Origin: CAZZEX01 sp964653285
GTDB lineage: Bacteria; Chloroflexota; Anaerolineae; B4-G1
Assembly: GCA_964653285.1 (NCBI GenBank)
Contig: CAZZEX010000062.1
Span: 1-27,569, forward strand
DNA: 27,569 nt
Direction: 5' to 3'
Notes under the pieces: model-generated
What the model saw: the letters and a program-made list of their open reading frames with translations, nothing else
What the model was told of the DNA's origin: nothing
The model's database searches: none
In this document: positions 8,085 to 14,927 of the stretch, in pieces
Position numbering within the stretch: the stretch's first letter is position 1
Layout of the letters: each line of letters opens with the position of its first letter
Program-made: the position numbers and the translations under genes

Positions 8085-8627
8085 CTATGGTGTTTGCACT
8101 TTCCCATCCACGATTTGAGGCGTCCGGCAGTCCGACCCGGGCAGCGTGTTCATAACCTCGATCACGAAGCCGACCTCGTCGCTGGTATCGAAGTGGATCC
8201 AGGTAGTGCCAGGACGCAGACCCGTGCCGCTCAACGCCGGCTCAATGCCGTGCTCGGCCAGATAATCAATCACCTGCTGAATGTCGTCTACGTCGAAACG
8301 AATGTGATGGATGCCCTCTCCGTGTTCGTCCAAGAACTCGGTCAACGTACTTTCCCCTGTCAGTGGCTGGACAATCTCCAACTCGATGGGGCCCAGTTCG
8401 GTGAATGCTATACGATGGGAGAACTGGCCCGGCTTTCCCCTGTAGGTCGTTTCCATGTCGGCACGATCGGGGGGCGGATACGTGATGAAACGAAACGGAC
8501 CCAAACCAAAGACCTCAGACAACACTTTTACGGTCCGGTCCAGGTCTCTGACCATCACACCGATCTGCACGAAATTGCTGAACATCTCCTTGCTGGCGGC
8601 CCCGCCGGGGGCGGTTTCATCTGGCAT
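8085..8627 (-). CDS. VOC-superfamily protein (glyoxalase/methylmalonyl-CoA epimerase-like)
   Basis: About 180 residues contain two beta-alpha-beta-beta-beta modules of the vicinal-oxygen-chelate fold. The first begins QIGVMVRDLDRTVKVLSEVFGLGPF; the second has GIHHIRFDVDDIQQVIDYLAEHGIEP and WIHFDTSDEVGFVIEVM. Likely metal ligands are the His in the first half (FSHRIAF), the Glu in PIELEIVQP, His in GIHHIRF and the Glu in FVIEVM. GTG at 8630 is possible, but ATG at 8627 lies 7 nt from a GGGAGG Shine-Dalgarno. It is the last gene of the minus-strand E2-E1alpha-E1beta operon, 27 nt after E1beta. It could epimerise or isomerise an acyl-CoA or act on a dicarbonyl; the reaction is unproven. Confidence 0.8.
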   Translation of the reverse strand: MPDETAPGGAASKEMFSNFVQIGVMVRDLDRTVKVLSEVFGLGPFRFITYPPPDRADMETTYRGKPGQFSHRIAFTELGPIELEIVQPLTGESTLTEFLDEHGEGIHHIRFDVDDIQQVIDYLAEHGIEPALSGTGLRPGTTWIHFDTSDEVGFVIEVMNTLPGSDCRTPQIVDGKVQTP

Positions 8628-8654
8628 CACTCATCCTCCCGTGCCTTTCGGCTG

Positions 8655-9647
8655 CTACGACCAATCAATCACGCTCTGAACAGCCTGCTGGATCTCGCCC
8701 GCACCAGGCACGATGTACTCGGACATGATCACGTTGTGCGCGATGGGCACGTGCCGGGCGCCAACACGGCTGATCGGCGCGTCCAGGTACTCGAAACAGG
8801 CTTCGCCGATGAGCGCCGCTATCTCCGCCGTCGGGCCCGCAGTCTTGCAGTCTTCAGCCGCCACGACGACCTTGTGCGTTTTGCGAACCGATTCGAATAT
8901 CGCCTCTACGTCCAGTGGGGCCAGCGTGCGCGGGTCAATTACCTCGACCGAAAGCCCCTGATCGCGTAGTTCTCCCGCCACCTGGGTGGCCAGGTGAGCC
9001 ATATACCCAATGGCCACGACGGTCACATCGTCGCCAGGGCACAGTACCTGGGCCTCGCCGAACGGAATCAGGTACTCCTCCTCCGGCACTTCCCCCTTGA
9101 CGTTGTAGAGAATCTTGGGCTCGAGGAACAGTACCGGATTAGGGTCGCGAATCGCCGTCTTCAGGAGCCCTTTCGCATCGTACGGCGTCGAAGGAAAGAC
9201 AACGTAGAGCCCAGGAACGTGCATGAACCAACTGGTCCAGGTCTGCGAGTGTTGCGGACCGATGCCCATCGCGCCGCAGGGAGCGCGCAAGACCATGGGC
9301 ACGCAGTACTGGCCGCCGGTCACATAATGTGTCTTGGCGGCAGTGTTGACCAGCAGGTCCATGCCCAGGGTGATAAAATCTTCGTACATGATCTCAGCCA
9401 CCGGACGCGAACCGGTCATCGCCGCCCCTGCTGCGACGCCGACGATGGCCTGCTCCGCCATGGGCGTGTCCAGAAGGGAATCGCAGAAATCCTCGCACAG
9501 GCACTTGGTGACTTTGAAGCAGCCCCCGTAGCCACCGGGCCCCCCATAGATGTCCTCACCGATGATGAAGACGCGCTCGTCGCGTTCCATCTCTTCCCGT
9601 AGGGCCTCGCCGATGGCGTCTCTGAAAGTAATCTCACGAGTGATCAT
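8655..9647 (-). CDS. 2-oxoacid/acetoin dehydrogenase E1 component, beta subunit (set 1)
   Basis: This 330-residue subunit pairs with the E1alpha encoded just upstream to form the thiamine-diphosphate decarboxylase/acyloin-cleaving E1 heterotetramer. It has the usual opening (TFRDAIGEALREEMERDERVFIIGEDIYG), the TPP-region E59-equivalent in SLLDTPMAEQAIVGVAAGAAMTG, and the transketolase C-terminal domain (VEVIDPRTLAPLDVEAI). The frame is open further upstream, but the ATG at 9647 is right: it begins the homology, has GAGGTGG upstream, and sits one nucleotide after the E1alpha stop. The match is to PDH/acetoin dehydrogenase/branched-chain E1beta in general, and the acyl specificity cannot be fixed by eye. 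Confidence 0.9.
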   Translation of the reverse strand: MITREITFRDAIGEALREEMERDERVFIIGEDIYGGPGGYGGCFKVTKCLCEDFCDSLLDTPMAEQAIVGVAAGAAMTGSRPVAEIMYEDFITLGMDLLVNTAAKTHYVTGGQYCVPMVLRAPCGAMGIGPQHSQTWTSWFMHVPGLYVVFPSTPYDAKGLLKTAIRDPNPVLFLEPKILYNVKGEVPEEEYLIPFGEAQVLCPGDDVTVVAIGYMAHLATQVAGELRDQGLSVEVIDPRTLAPLDVEAIFESVRKTHKVVVAAEDCKTAGPTAEIAALIGEACFEYLDAPISRVGARHVPIAHNVIMSEYIVPGAGEIQQAVQSVIDWS

Positions 9648-9648
9648 A

Positions 9649-10623
9649 CTATTCCACCTCACTTTGGCAAAGGACGAACTCCATGGCGGCTTCAGGGCGA
9701 GGCTCAGGGCTGTCCAACGCGAACTCCTCGGCCTCATCCACCTGTTGCTTGACCTCGTCCGCGATCTGTGCGATGCGCTCGTCATCCAGGATACCGCGTT
9801 CGCGCAACGTTTGTTCGAACCGGGGGATTGGATCCCGTTTCAGCCACTCGTCAATCTCCTCTTGCGGCCGGTAGGCGTTTTTGTCGAAAGTCGAGTGTCC
9901 TCGGTGCCTGTAGGTCTTGCATTCGATGAGGGTCGGGCCCTCACCCGCCAGGGCACGCTCGCGCGCCTCGCGCACGGTTTCGTAGACAACCAGGATATCA
10001 TTGCCGTCAATAACCAAGCCCGGCATGTTGTAGGCGCAGGCCTGGTCTGCAACGTTCTCCACGGCCGTCGTACTGACAAAGCTCGTCCCCATCGCATATT
10101 GGTTGTTGACGCATACCCACACGACGGGGAGCTTCCAGATCGCCGACAAGTTCATGGCCTCGTGGAACGTGCCCTCGTGCGAAGCGCCATCGCCAAACCA
10201 GGCCAGGACGATGCGCCCCGTGTTGAGACGCTTCTGCGTGAGCGCTGCACCGGACGCAACCGGAAAGACTGGCCCGATGATCCCCTGCACACCAAGGTTG
10301 TTGGAAGCGGCATCCGCTATGTGAGAGGAGCCAGCGCGACCACCACAGCAGCCAGTCGTCCGGCCTATAATCTCGGCCATCACCCGCTTGGGATCGGCCC
10401 CCTTGACGATATCGGCCGCATGTCCACGGTGGGTGGGGATGATATAGTCTTCGTGGGCCAGCGCCATGCAAGCACCGACGTGGGTCGCTTCCTCACCGAT
10501 CCCCAGGTGAATAGAACCCGGTACGAGCCCCCTGTTCGCGATCTGCTCGGCACGTTGCTCGAACAAGCGGCCCAGCACCATGTACCGGTACATCTGTAAC
10601 ATAAATTCTTCGCTCAACGCCAT
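9649..10623 (-). CDS. 2-oxoacid/acetoin dehydrogenase E1 component, alpha subunit (set 1)
   Basis: The 324-residue subunit carries the TPP-binding motif in full: GDG at 144-146 (AWFGDGASHEGTFHEAMN) through NN at 173-174. Other landmarks are HLGIGEEATHVG, the HRGHA loop, and ECKTYRHRGHS near the phosphorylation-loop region of E1. AcoA-type acetoin dehydrogenases and PDH E1alpha both fit. An in-frame ATG at 10653 exists, but an AGGAGG lies 5 nt before the ATG at 10623. The gene is separated from E2 by 246 nt filled with two repeat elements and is followed by E1beta after 1 nt. Confidence 0.9.
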   Translation of the reverse strand: MALSEEFMLQMYRYMVLGRLFEQRAEQIANRGLVPGSIHLGIGEEATHVGACMALAHEDYIIPTHRGHAADIVKGADPKRVMAEIIGRTTGCCGGRAGSSHIADAASNNLGVQGIIGPVFPVASGAALTQKRLNTGRIVLAWFGDGASHEGTFHEAMNLSAIWKLPVVWVCVNNQYAMGTSFVSTTAVENVADQACAYNMPGLVIDGNDILVVYETVREARERALAGEGPTLIECKTYRHRGHSTFDKNAYRPQEEIDEWLKRDPIPRFEQTLRERGILDDERIAQIADEVKQQVDEAEEFALDSPEPRPEAAMEFVLCQSEVE

Positions 10624-10661
10624 GCTCGCCTCCTGGTTGTGATGTTGCTCCAATCCCTATC

Positions 10662-10768
10662 ATCAGGGTGTGTTTCATTTCGATTGGACGTCCGGCTTCA
10701 GCCGGAAAATCCTCGCTGAAGCGGGGCGTCCACTCCCTTCCTCCAACACTTATGAAACACACCCTTAT
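10662..10768. repeat. imperfect palindromic element between E2 and E1alpha
   Basis: Terminal arms 10662-10678 and 10752-10768 (ATCAGGGTGTGTTTCAT and its inverse) match with one mismatch over 17 nt. Nested inside, GGACGTCCGGCTTCAGC near 10686 is mirrored by GCTGAAGCGGGGCGTCC. The whole unit can fold into one long hairpin. It is transcribed within the minus-strand operon and could affect mRNA stability or polarity. The neighbouring element inserted into its right arm, so this one is older. Confidence 0.7.
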
Positions 10769-10868
10769 CGTATCATCTCAATATGTAGGGGCGAACCCTC
10801 GTGGTCGCCCTCTTGGGCAGGTACAAGGCCTGCCCCTACCCCGGTTTATTGAAAAGATACCCCTTATC
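10762..10868. mobile_element. MITE-like element, copy 1, with 8-bp target duplication
   Basis: The element is 10770-10860 (91 bp), with terminal inverted repeats GTATCATCTCAATA and, at the right end, the inverse of GTATCTTTTCAATA (12 of 14 matching). The 8 bp on either side are identical: CCCTTATC at 10762-10769 and 10861-10868 (match extends to 10 bp with GT). The core holds a hairpin-rich motif (GTAGGGGCGA..., CTTGGGCAGGTACAAGGCCTGCCC). There is no coding capacity, so movement would need a transposase elsewhere. A second complete copy lies at 27384-27509. Confidence 0.8.
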
Positions 10869-10869
10869 G

Positions 10870-12084
10870 TTATATGAGGGCGGGACGAGGGTTCTCTATC
10901 AGCGCTTTGACCCGCTGCAGGAACGCCGCCGATGCCGCCCCGTCCACCACGCGGTGATCGGTTACTGCGGTGATCCACGTCACCGGAATAGCCCACAGCC
11001 TGTTATCTTCCAGCACCACCTGGGTTCGCTTGGCACCAATGCCCAGAATAGCGCTCTGGGGGGGGTTAAGCAGCGGGATGGACAATGTGATGCCCATCAT
11101 GCCCACGTTGGTCATCGTGAACGTCCCTCCCTTCAGGTCCCGGGGGAGCAGCCGATTGCGCTCTGCCGCTCGCTGCAGACGGACGATCTCGGCGGCTATC
11201 TCTGCCAGCGAGAGCTGATGCGCGTTCCGCACGACGGGCACGACCAATCCCCGGTCGGAAGCCATCGCCACACCCAGGTTGACCGTGCGATAGAGACGAA
11301 TCCCCTCATCCGTCCAGCTCGCGTTCAAGGCAGGGCAGCCTTCCAAGGCCCGAGCGACCAACGCTGCCAGCATGTGGGTATAAGTCAGGCGAGGCCCATG
11401 AGACGCTTCCCAGTCGGCCAAAAGCTCGTTTCTCAACAACTCCAGGTTTGTCAGGTCCACCTCGCAAGCGGCAGCAGACTGTGGGATGGCCGCAGCCTGG
11501 CTCAGGTGCGAGGCCATGGTACGCTGCAATGGTGTGAGCCCGAGCAGCTCGAACTCAGCTTCACCCTCAACTGGTGGCCCACCTGCACGCACCGCTTCCT
11601 TGCGTGCCTCAACGTATGCCCGTACGTCCGCCTCGCGTATGCACTTTTGCCCAACGTGCTTTTGCACGTCCGCCAGATCAACACCAAGTTTACATGCCAG
11701 GCGCTTGGCCACGGGTGACGCAGCCACCGCCCTTGGTTTTCCGGAGGTGACAGCGGCCTCCTGGGAAGGGCCAACTGCCTGTGGAGGACTGACAGCCTTT
11801 CGCTTCTCGGGCGGCTGAAGCGCTTCAGTCTCTGGGATGGCTTCGCCCGGTGCACCGATCCATGCCACGGGGGTGCTGACAGGGACAGTATCACCGGCCA
11901 GCACCAGCACTCTTAACAGCGTCCCGGCCTCCTCTGCGGGCACCTCGATGGCGGCCTTATCGGTTTCCACAACGAAGAGTGTTTGACCCGCCGCAACCTG
12001 TTCCCCCTCCTCACACAGCCACTCTATGACACGGCCTTCCTCCATCTCGTACGTCAACTTGGGTAGAATCACTTGCGAAGCCAA
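10870..12084 (-). CDS. dihydrolipoamide acyltransferase E2 (set 1)
   Basis: The 404-residue protein has an N-terminal lipoyl domain (1-78) with lipoyl Lys43 in ETDKA, a Pro/Ala-rich linker, one peripheral-subunit-binding domain (about 122-160, ASPVAKRLACKLGVDLADV), and the catalytic acyltransferase domain (181-404) ending in DHRVVDG with His377. It should accept the acyl group from E1 and pass it to CoA. I place the start at TTG 12084: GGAGGG lies 8 nt upstream and the lipoyl domain begins exactly there (ASQVILPKLTYEME). The frame is open to 12150, but only with another TTG and no good Shine-Dalgarno. It is the first gene of the minus operon, with a leader of about 230 nt. No E3 gene is present. 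Confidence 0.9.
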   Translation of the reverse strand: MASQVILPKLTYEMEEGRVIEWLCEEGEQVAAGQTLFVVETDKAAIEVPAEEAGTLLRVLVLAGDTVPVSTPVAWIGAPGEAIPETEALQPPEKRKAVSPPQAVGPSQEAAVTSGKPRAVAASPVAKRLACKLGVDLADVQKHVGQKCIREADVRAYVEARKEAVRAGGPPVEGEAEFELLGLTPLQRTMASHLSQAAAIPQSAAACEVDLTNLELLRNELLADWEASHGPRLTYTHMLAALVARALEGCPALNASWTDEGIRLYRTVNLGVAMASDRGLVVPVVRNAHQLSLAEIAAEIVRLQRAAERNRLLPRDLKGGTFTMTNVGMMGITLSIPLLNPPQSAILGIGAKRTQVVLEDNRLWAIPVTWITAVTDHRVVDGAASAAFLQRVKALIENPRPALI

Positions 12085-12303
12085 AGTACCGATCCCTCCG
12101 ACACGTAAGGTTAGGCTTTCCTCGCTGGGACAGGGTGATCGGTGGCGCAAACGGGCCGGGGCAGCCCAGCGACTAGCTCATCATCTTCTCATAGGTAGAC
12201 AGCCAACCGGTCAAAACGACGGAAACGCCGGTCCGTTGTACCCTCACAGCACTCCAAGGATGGGCCAGAACGGTGGTGGTGCCAATTGAGGATTTGGATG
12301 CCG

Positions 12304-12316
12304 GTATACCGTATAC
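12304..12316. promoter_or_regulatory. predicted GntR operator O1 (E2 operon side)
   Basis: GTATACCGTATAC is two GTATAC half-units around one base and is palindromic apart from that base. FadR-type GntR regulators commonly bind palindromes with a GTATAC-like core, and the gene for such a regulator starts about 200 bp away. The site lies just downstream of the minus-strand -10 box and would block promoter clearance. A near-identical site is at 12436-12448. Confidence 0.65.
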
Positions 12317-12318
12317 TG

Positions 12319-12347
12319 ATAGTACATCAGATTTCGCCAGATGTCAA
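12319..12347 (-). promoter_or_regulatory. sigma70-like promoter of the E2-E1alpha-E1beta-VOC operon
   Basis: Read on the minus strand, TTGACA (12347-12342), a 17-nt spacer, and TACTAT (12324-12319; 4 of 6 to consensus). Transcription would start at about 12312, inside operator O1, leaving a leader of about 230 nt before the TTG start of E2. Confidence 0.65.
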
Positions 12348-12404
12348 ATCCGCAACGGGGTCGGATATCGTGCAGAACTTGGGGGGGCTTTTTCAAAATC
12401 AGGC

Positions 12405-12433
12405 TTGACATTTGACAGATTCTGGTGTATAAT
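12405..12433 (+). promoter_or_regulatory. sigma70-like promoter of the GntR gene
   Basis: A consensus TTGACA (12405-12410), a 17-nt spacer and a consensus TATAAT (12428-12433). Operator O2 begins 3 bp after the -10 box, so the regulator probably represses its own synthesis. The start near 12440 leaves a leader of about 70 nt. Confidence 0.75.
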
Positions 12434-12435
12434 TG

Positions 12436-12448
12436 GTATACAGTATAC
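12436..12448. promoter_or_regulatory. predicted GntR operator O2 (regulator side)
   Basis: GTATACAGTATAC has the same two-half-unit structure as O1, again directly after a -10 box. The similarity extends outside the core (both are followed by CT and an AGTACA-like stretch), which suggests that the two sites share an origin or a common protein contact length. Confidence 0.65.
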
Positions 12449-12512
12449 TAAGTACAGTATGCCCAACCTCCAACTCGCGCAGTCACTGCTCCGGCCCACC
12501 CAGGAGGTACAC

Positions 12513-13208
12513 GTGGACGTACCGCAAGATCCTCTAAGCCCTGTTCCCCAGCGAACGCTGAGTGGCGAGGCAGCCAAACGACTTCGTGACGCCGTCAGGA
12601 ACGGTTCACTGCCGCCAGGCACACGACTCGTCGAACGCGAACTCGCCGAGCGGTTGGGCGTGAGCCGTATTCCGATTCGAGAGGCCATCCAGCAATTGGT
12701 CGACGAGGGATTGGTCAAGAAGATCCCACGCCGGGGCACCTTCGTCTACGCTCCTTCAGACGACGAACTCGAAGAGATCGCCTCAGTGCGTGTCGCCCTT
12801 GAGCAGCTTGTCATGGAACGAGTCATGGCCCACTGGCAACCTGACCACGAGGCCCGCTTGCGACAGATCATCAACGAAATGCAACGGGCAGCCTCCCGAG
12901 AGGACCACCAGCGAGTTTTCGAACTGGACACTCAATTCCACCACACCCTATGGGAAATTGCCAACCACAGCCTCTTGTTCGAGGTTGTTTCCAGCCTCCG
13001 CTTACGCATCAGTCGCTTCCTCTACGAAGCGACCATCGCCCTGTCGCCCTCCGAACTCAAAGTGCACGCGGCTGGACATATGGACCTCATCGAAGTCTTG
13101 AAGGGTGGCGACGTGATAGCCGCTAAGGAAGCAATCACCAAACATATCTTAGGTGCAAAGAAGCGAATCCAGACTCAATGTGAGCGGCCTCCATCACACG
13201 ACGTTTGA
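12513..13208 (+). CDS. GntR-family transcriptional regulator, FadR subfamily (FCD domain)
   Basis: The 231-residue protein has an N-terminal winged helix (LSGEAAKRLRDAVRNGSLPPG...LAERLGVSRIPIREAIQQL...PRRGTFVY, about residues 12-75) and a C-terminal all-helical FCD domain. The FCD metal-site residues are visible: Asp and His in LDTQFHHTLWEIAN, His in AAGHMDLIEVL and His in ITKHILGA; members often sense a small organic acid there. The ATG at 12459 is too close to the predicted transcription start and lacks a Shine-Dalgarno. GTG at 12513 has AGGAGG 5 nt upstream. It is divergent from the E2 operon and flanked by twin operators, so it probably represses that operon and itself. Confidence 0.88.
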   Translation: MDVPQDPLSPVPQRTLSGEAAKRLRDAVRNGSLPPGTRLVERELAERLGVSRIPIREAIQQLVDEGLVKKIPRRGTFVYAPSDDELEEIASVRVALEQLVMERVMAHWQPDHEARLRQIINEMQRAASREDHQRVFELDTQFHHTLWEIANHSLLFEVVSSLRLRISRFLYEATIALSPSELKVHAAGHMDLIEVLKGGDVIAAKEAITKHILGAKKRIQTQCERPPSHDV

Positions 13209-13221
13209 GGATGAGAGAACT

Positions 13222-13314
13222 CTGGTGGGCGCAGTTCTACTCCTGGCATCGGACGCTGGCGGCTACATTACGGGGCAGAGTATCGGAGTCAACGGCGGGT
13301 TCTGGCTGGCATAG
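13222..13314 (+). pseudogene. C-terminal remnant of an SDR oxidoreductase
   Basis: Reading in frame from 13222 gives LVGAVLLLASDAGGYITGQ followed by SIGVNGGFWLA and a TAG at 13312-13314. This is the canonical last 30 residues of a classical SDR (LLASDAxxYITGQ...VNGG). No start codon or upstream SDR sequence exists in this frame; the regulator gene occupies the region up to 13208. It is therefore a truncated relic, probably left when the regulator/E2 block was inserted or rearranged next to the epoxide hydrolase gene. Confidence 0.8.
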
Positions 13315-13332
13315 GAAACGGGAGGGGGGAGA

Positions 13333-14544
13333 ATGAACATCCAGCCAATGAAGGTTGATATCCCGCAAGGGGTGCTGGATGATCTGCGGGAAAGACTGGC
13401 CAGGGTGCGGTGGCCGAACGAGATCCCGGGTTCGGGATGGGACTACGGGACTAATCTGGGCTACATGAAGGAGTTGGTTGATTACTGGCTGAACGAGTAC
13501 GACTGGCGAGCCGAGGAGCGCAGGCTGAATCAGTTCTCGCATTACAAGGCGGATGTGGGAGGACTCGGGATACATTTTATTCACGAGCAGGGAAAAGGCC
13601 CCCACCCGATGCCGCTGCTCATCATGCACGGGTACCCCTGGTCGGTGTTGACGCTCTATAGGATCATCCCGATGCTGACCGACCCGGCCTCGCATGGTGG
13701 AGACCCAAAGGATGCCTTCACCGTGATCGCCCCTTCCCTGTGCGGGTTCTGCCTGTCGGATCCACCGATGGAGAAGGGGTTTAGTTTTCCCCAACACGCG
13801 GACAAGTACCACGAACTCATGACGGATGGGCTGGGCTACGAGCGGTATGGCGTCCAGGGTGGCGACTGGGGCGGCATCATTGCCTGGCCTTTGGGTTATC
13901 ACTACCCCGACGAACTCATCGGCATTCACATCAACTACATGGGAATACGGATGCGCGACGAAGTGCCGCCGGAAGAAAGGGACCCCGACATCATTCGAGG
14001 TGTTGGCCTTCAAGGCGCTCCTATCAAACCGAAAGATCCTGACCAATTGAGGTTCTGGAAGGCGGCTGAGCATTACTGGATGTATGAAGGGGCTTACGCG
14101 CACACCAACATGACCCGGCCGCAAAGCCTGGCATACGCTATGACGGACTCACCCGTTGGTCTGGCAGCCTGGTTCATTGAGAAGTTCCGTGCCTGGAGCG
14201 ATTGGGACGATGACTTTGAGACCCTCTTCCCCAAGGACGATCTGATCACGAACGTCATGCTCTACTGGGTTCCGAACACCTTCTGCTCGGCCATCCGGAT
14301 TTATTACGAGTCGCATCACCACCCCTGGCGGGTAAAGCCGGGGGAAAAGATGAGGGTACCCACCGGGATTGCGGCATTTCCCAAGGACATTGTGCCGATT
14401 GTCAAATCACAGGCAGAGAAGTATTTCAACGTGGTGCGGTTCAACGAATTCCCACGCGGCGGGCACTTTGCGATTCACGAACAAGCAGAGGTGCTGGCGC
14501 CCGACGTTCGGGAATTCTTCCGCCCCCTCCGAGAACAGGAATGA
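13333..14544 (+). CDS. epoxide hydrolase (microsomal/EHN-type alpha/beta hydrolase)
   Basis: The 403-residue protein has the N-terminal epoxide hydrolase domain (about 1-105: MKVDIPQGVLDDLRERLARVRWP, WLNEYDWR, LNQFSHYKADVGGLGIHFIH) and an alpha/beta-hydrolase core. The oxyanion motif is HGYP (99-102; more often HGWPGS, here HGYPWS), the nucleophile is Asp178 in VQGGDWGG, and the catalytic His is H378 in PRGGHFAIHEQ. An aspartate nucleophile with the EHN domain is diagnostic for hydrolysis of epoxides to vicinal diols. GFCLSDPP replaces the usual GFSxS-like loop. A GGAGG-rich Shine-Dalgarno precedes the ATG. It stands between the regulator and the second E1/E2 operon. Confidence 0.87.
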   Translation: MNIQPMKVDIPQGVLDDLRERLARVRWPNEIPGSGWDYGTNLGYMKELVDYWLNEYDWRAEERRLNQFSHYKADVGGLGIHFIHEQGKGPHPMPLLIMHGYPWSVLTLYRIIPMLTDPASHGGDPKDAFTVIAPSLCGFCLSDPPMEKGFSFPQHADKYHELMTDGLGYERYGVQGGDWGGIIAWPLGYHYPDELIGIHINYMGIRMRDEVPPEERDPDIIRGVGLQGAPIKPKDPDQLRFWKAAEHYWMYEGAYAHTNMTRPQSLAYAMTDSPVGLAAWFIEKFRAWSDWDDDFETLFPKDDLITNVMLYWVPNTFCSAIRIYYESHHHPWRVKPGEKMRVPTGIAAFPKDIVPIVKSQAEKYFNVVRFNEFPRGGHFAIHEQAEVLAPDVREFFRPLREQE

Positions 14545-14601
14545 GGCTGGTTAAGAAGACATCTATACCAACAGTTGTCGTTGCTTATACTGGTTTGGGG
14601 A

Positions 14602-14656
14602 TTGACACCTCCGTTTTTTGTGATAAAATGAGCCTGATGATTGTTAACCGTCAACA
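14602..14656 (+). promoter_or_regulatory. promoter with downstream operator-like palindrome
   Basis: TTGACA (14602-14607), a 16-nt spacer and TAAAAT (14624-14629) with an upstream TGA that makes it an extended -10. The palindrome TGTTAACCGTCAACA (14642-14656; arms match at 6 of 7) begins at the expected start site. It differs from the GTATAC sites, so a different repressor, perhaps LacI- or GntR-like, is likely. It could drive the 14928-27350 gene series through a leader of about 290 nt. Confidence 0.55.
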
Positions 14657-14877
14657 GTTTTCCGTCTGCGGCTAGGCCTTGCCTACCCTCACGATTGGCC
14701 TGATGGCCGGGATTATCAAAGACTGAAACGGGGCTACGTGGAAACGCGAGGTATATACGCTCAAAGGGGATGTGCCATCCCCGTCTGTGGGACCGAGACG
14801 CGGCCTATCACCACATGTGGGACGCGGGCGGCACGCCCGCCTGGAGCACCCCACGAATCCGCGTAGAGCCACCAAAA
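14657..14877 (+). other. leader region with hairpins and no gene
   Basis: No convincing coding frame lies here. It contains two strong hairpins: GGGGATG/CATCCCC (14766-14772 with 14776-14782, TGC loop) and GCGGGC/GCCCGC (14824-14829 with 14835-14840), plus the perfect palindrome CCACATGTGG (14811-14820). None is followed by a T-tract. I could not match it to a known riboswitch, in particular not to a TPP riboswitch. Confidence 0.45.
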
Positions 14878-14913
14878 CTAAGGCTAAGGCTAAGGATAAG
14901 GATAAGGATAAGG
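14878..14913 (+). repeat. hexanucleotide tandem repeat (CTAAGG)3(ATAAGG)3
   Basis: Six perfect 6-bp units: three CTAAGG followed by three ATAAGG. The last runs into AAGGAG (14910-14915), the only Shine-Dalgarno for the SDR gene at 14928. Spacing from AAGGAG to ATG is 12 nt, rather long. Every unit contains an AAGG core, so the repeat is a row of weak ribosome-binding sites. Confidence 0.85.
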
Positions 14914-14927
14914 AGAACTGACCTGTC

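Noticed and set aside
8043..10599. Long plus-strand frames (8043-8969 and 9550-10599)
   Set aside because: These are antisense to the VOC, E1beta and E1alpha genes, whose motifs are unambiguous; the plus-strand products are His/Arg/Asp-rich shadows.
12459..12461. ATG as start of the GntR gene
   Set aside because: It would lie about 20 nt after the predicted transcription start, close to operator O2, without a Shine-Dalgarno. GTG at 12513 has AGGAGG at 5 nt.
14657..14927. TPP riboswitch or CRISPR-like array in the leader
   Set aside because: The conserved TPP-riboswitch CTGAGA and GCCAGCG elements are missing, and the only tandem repeat is a 6-bp unit without spacers.
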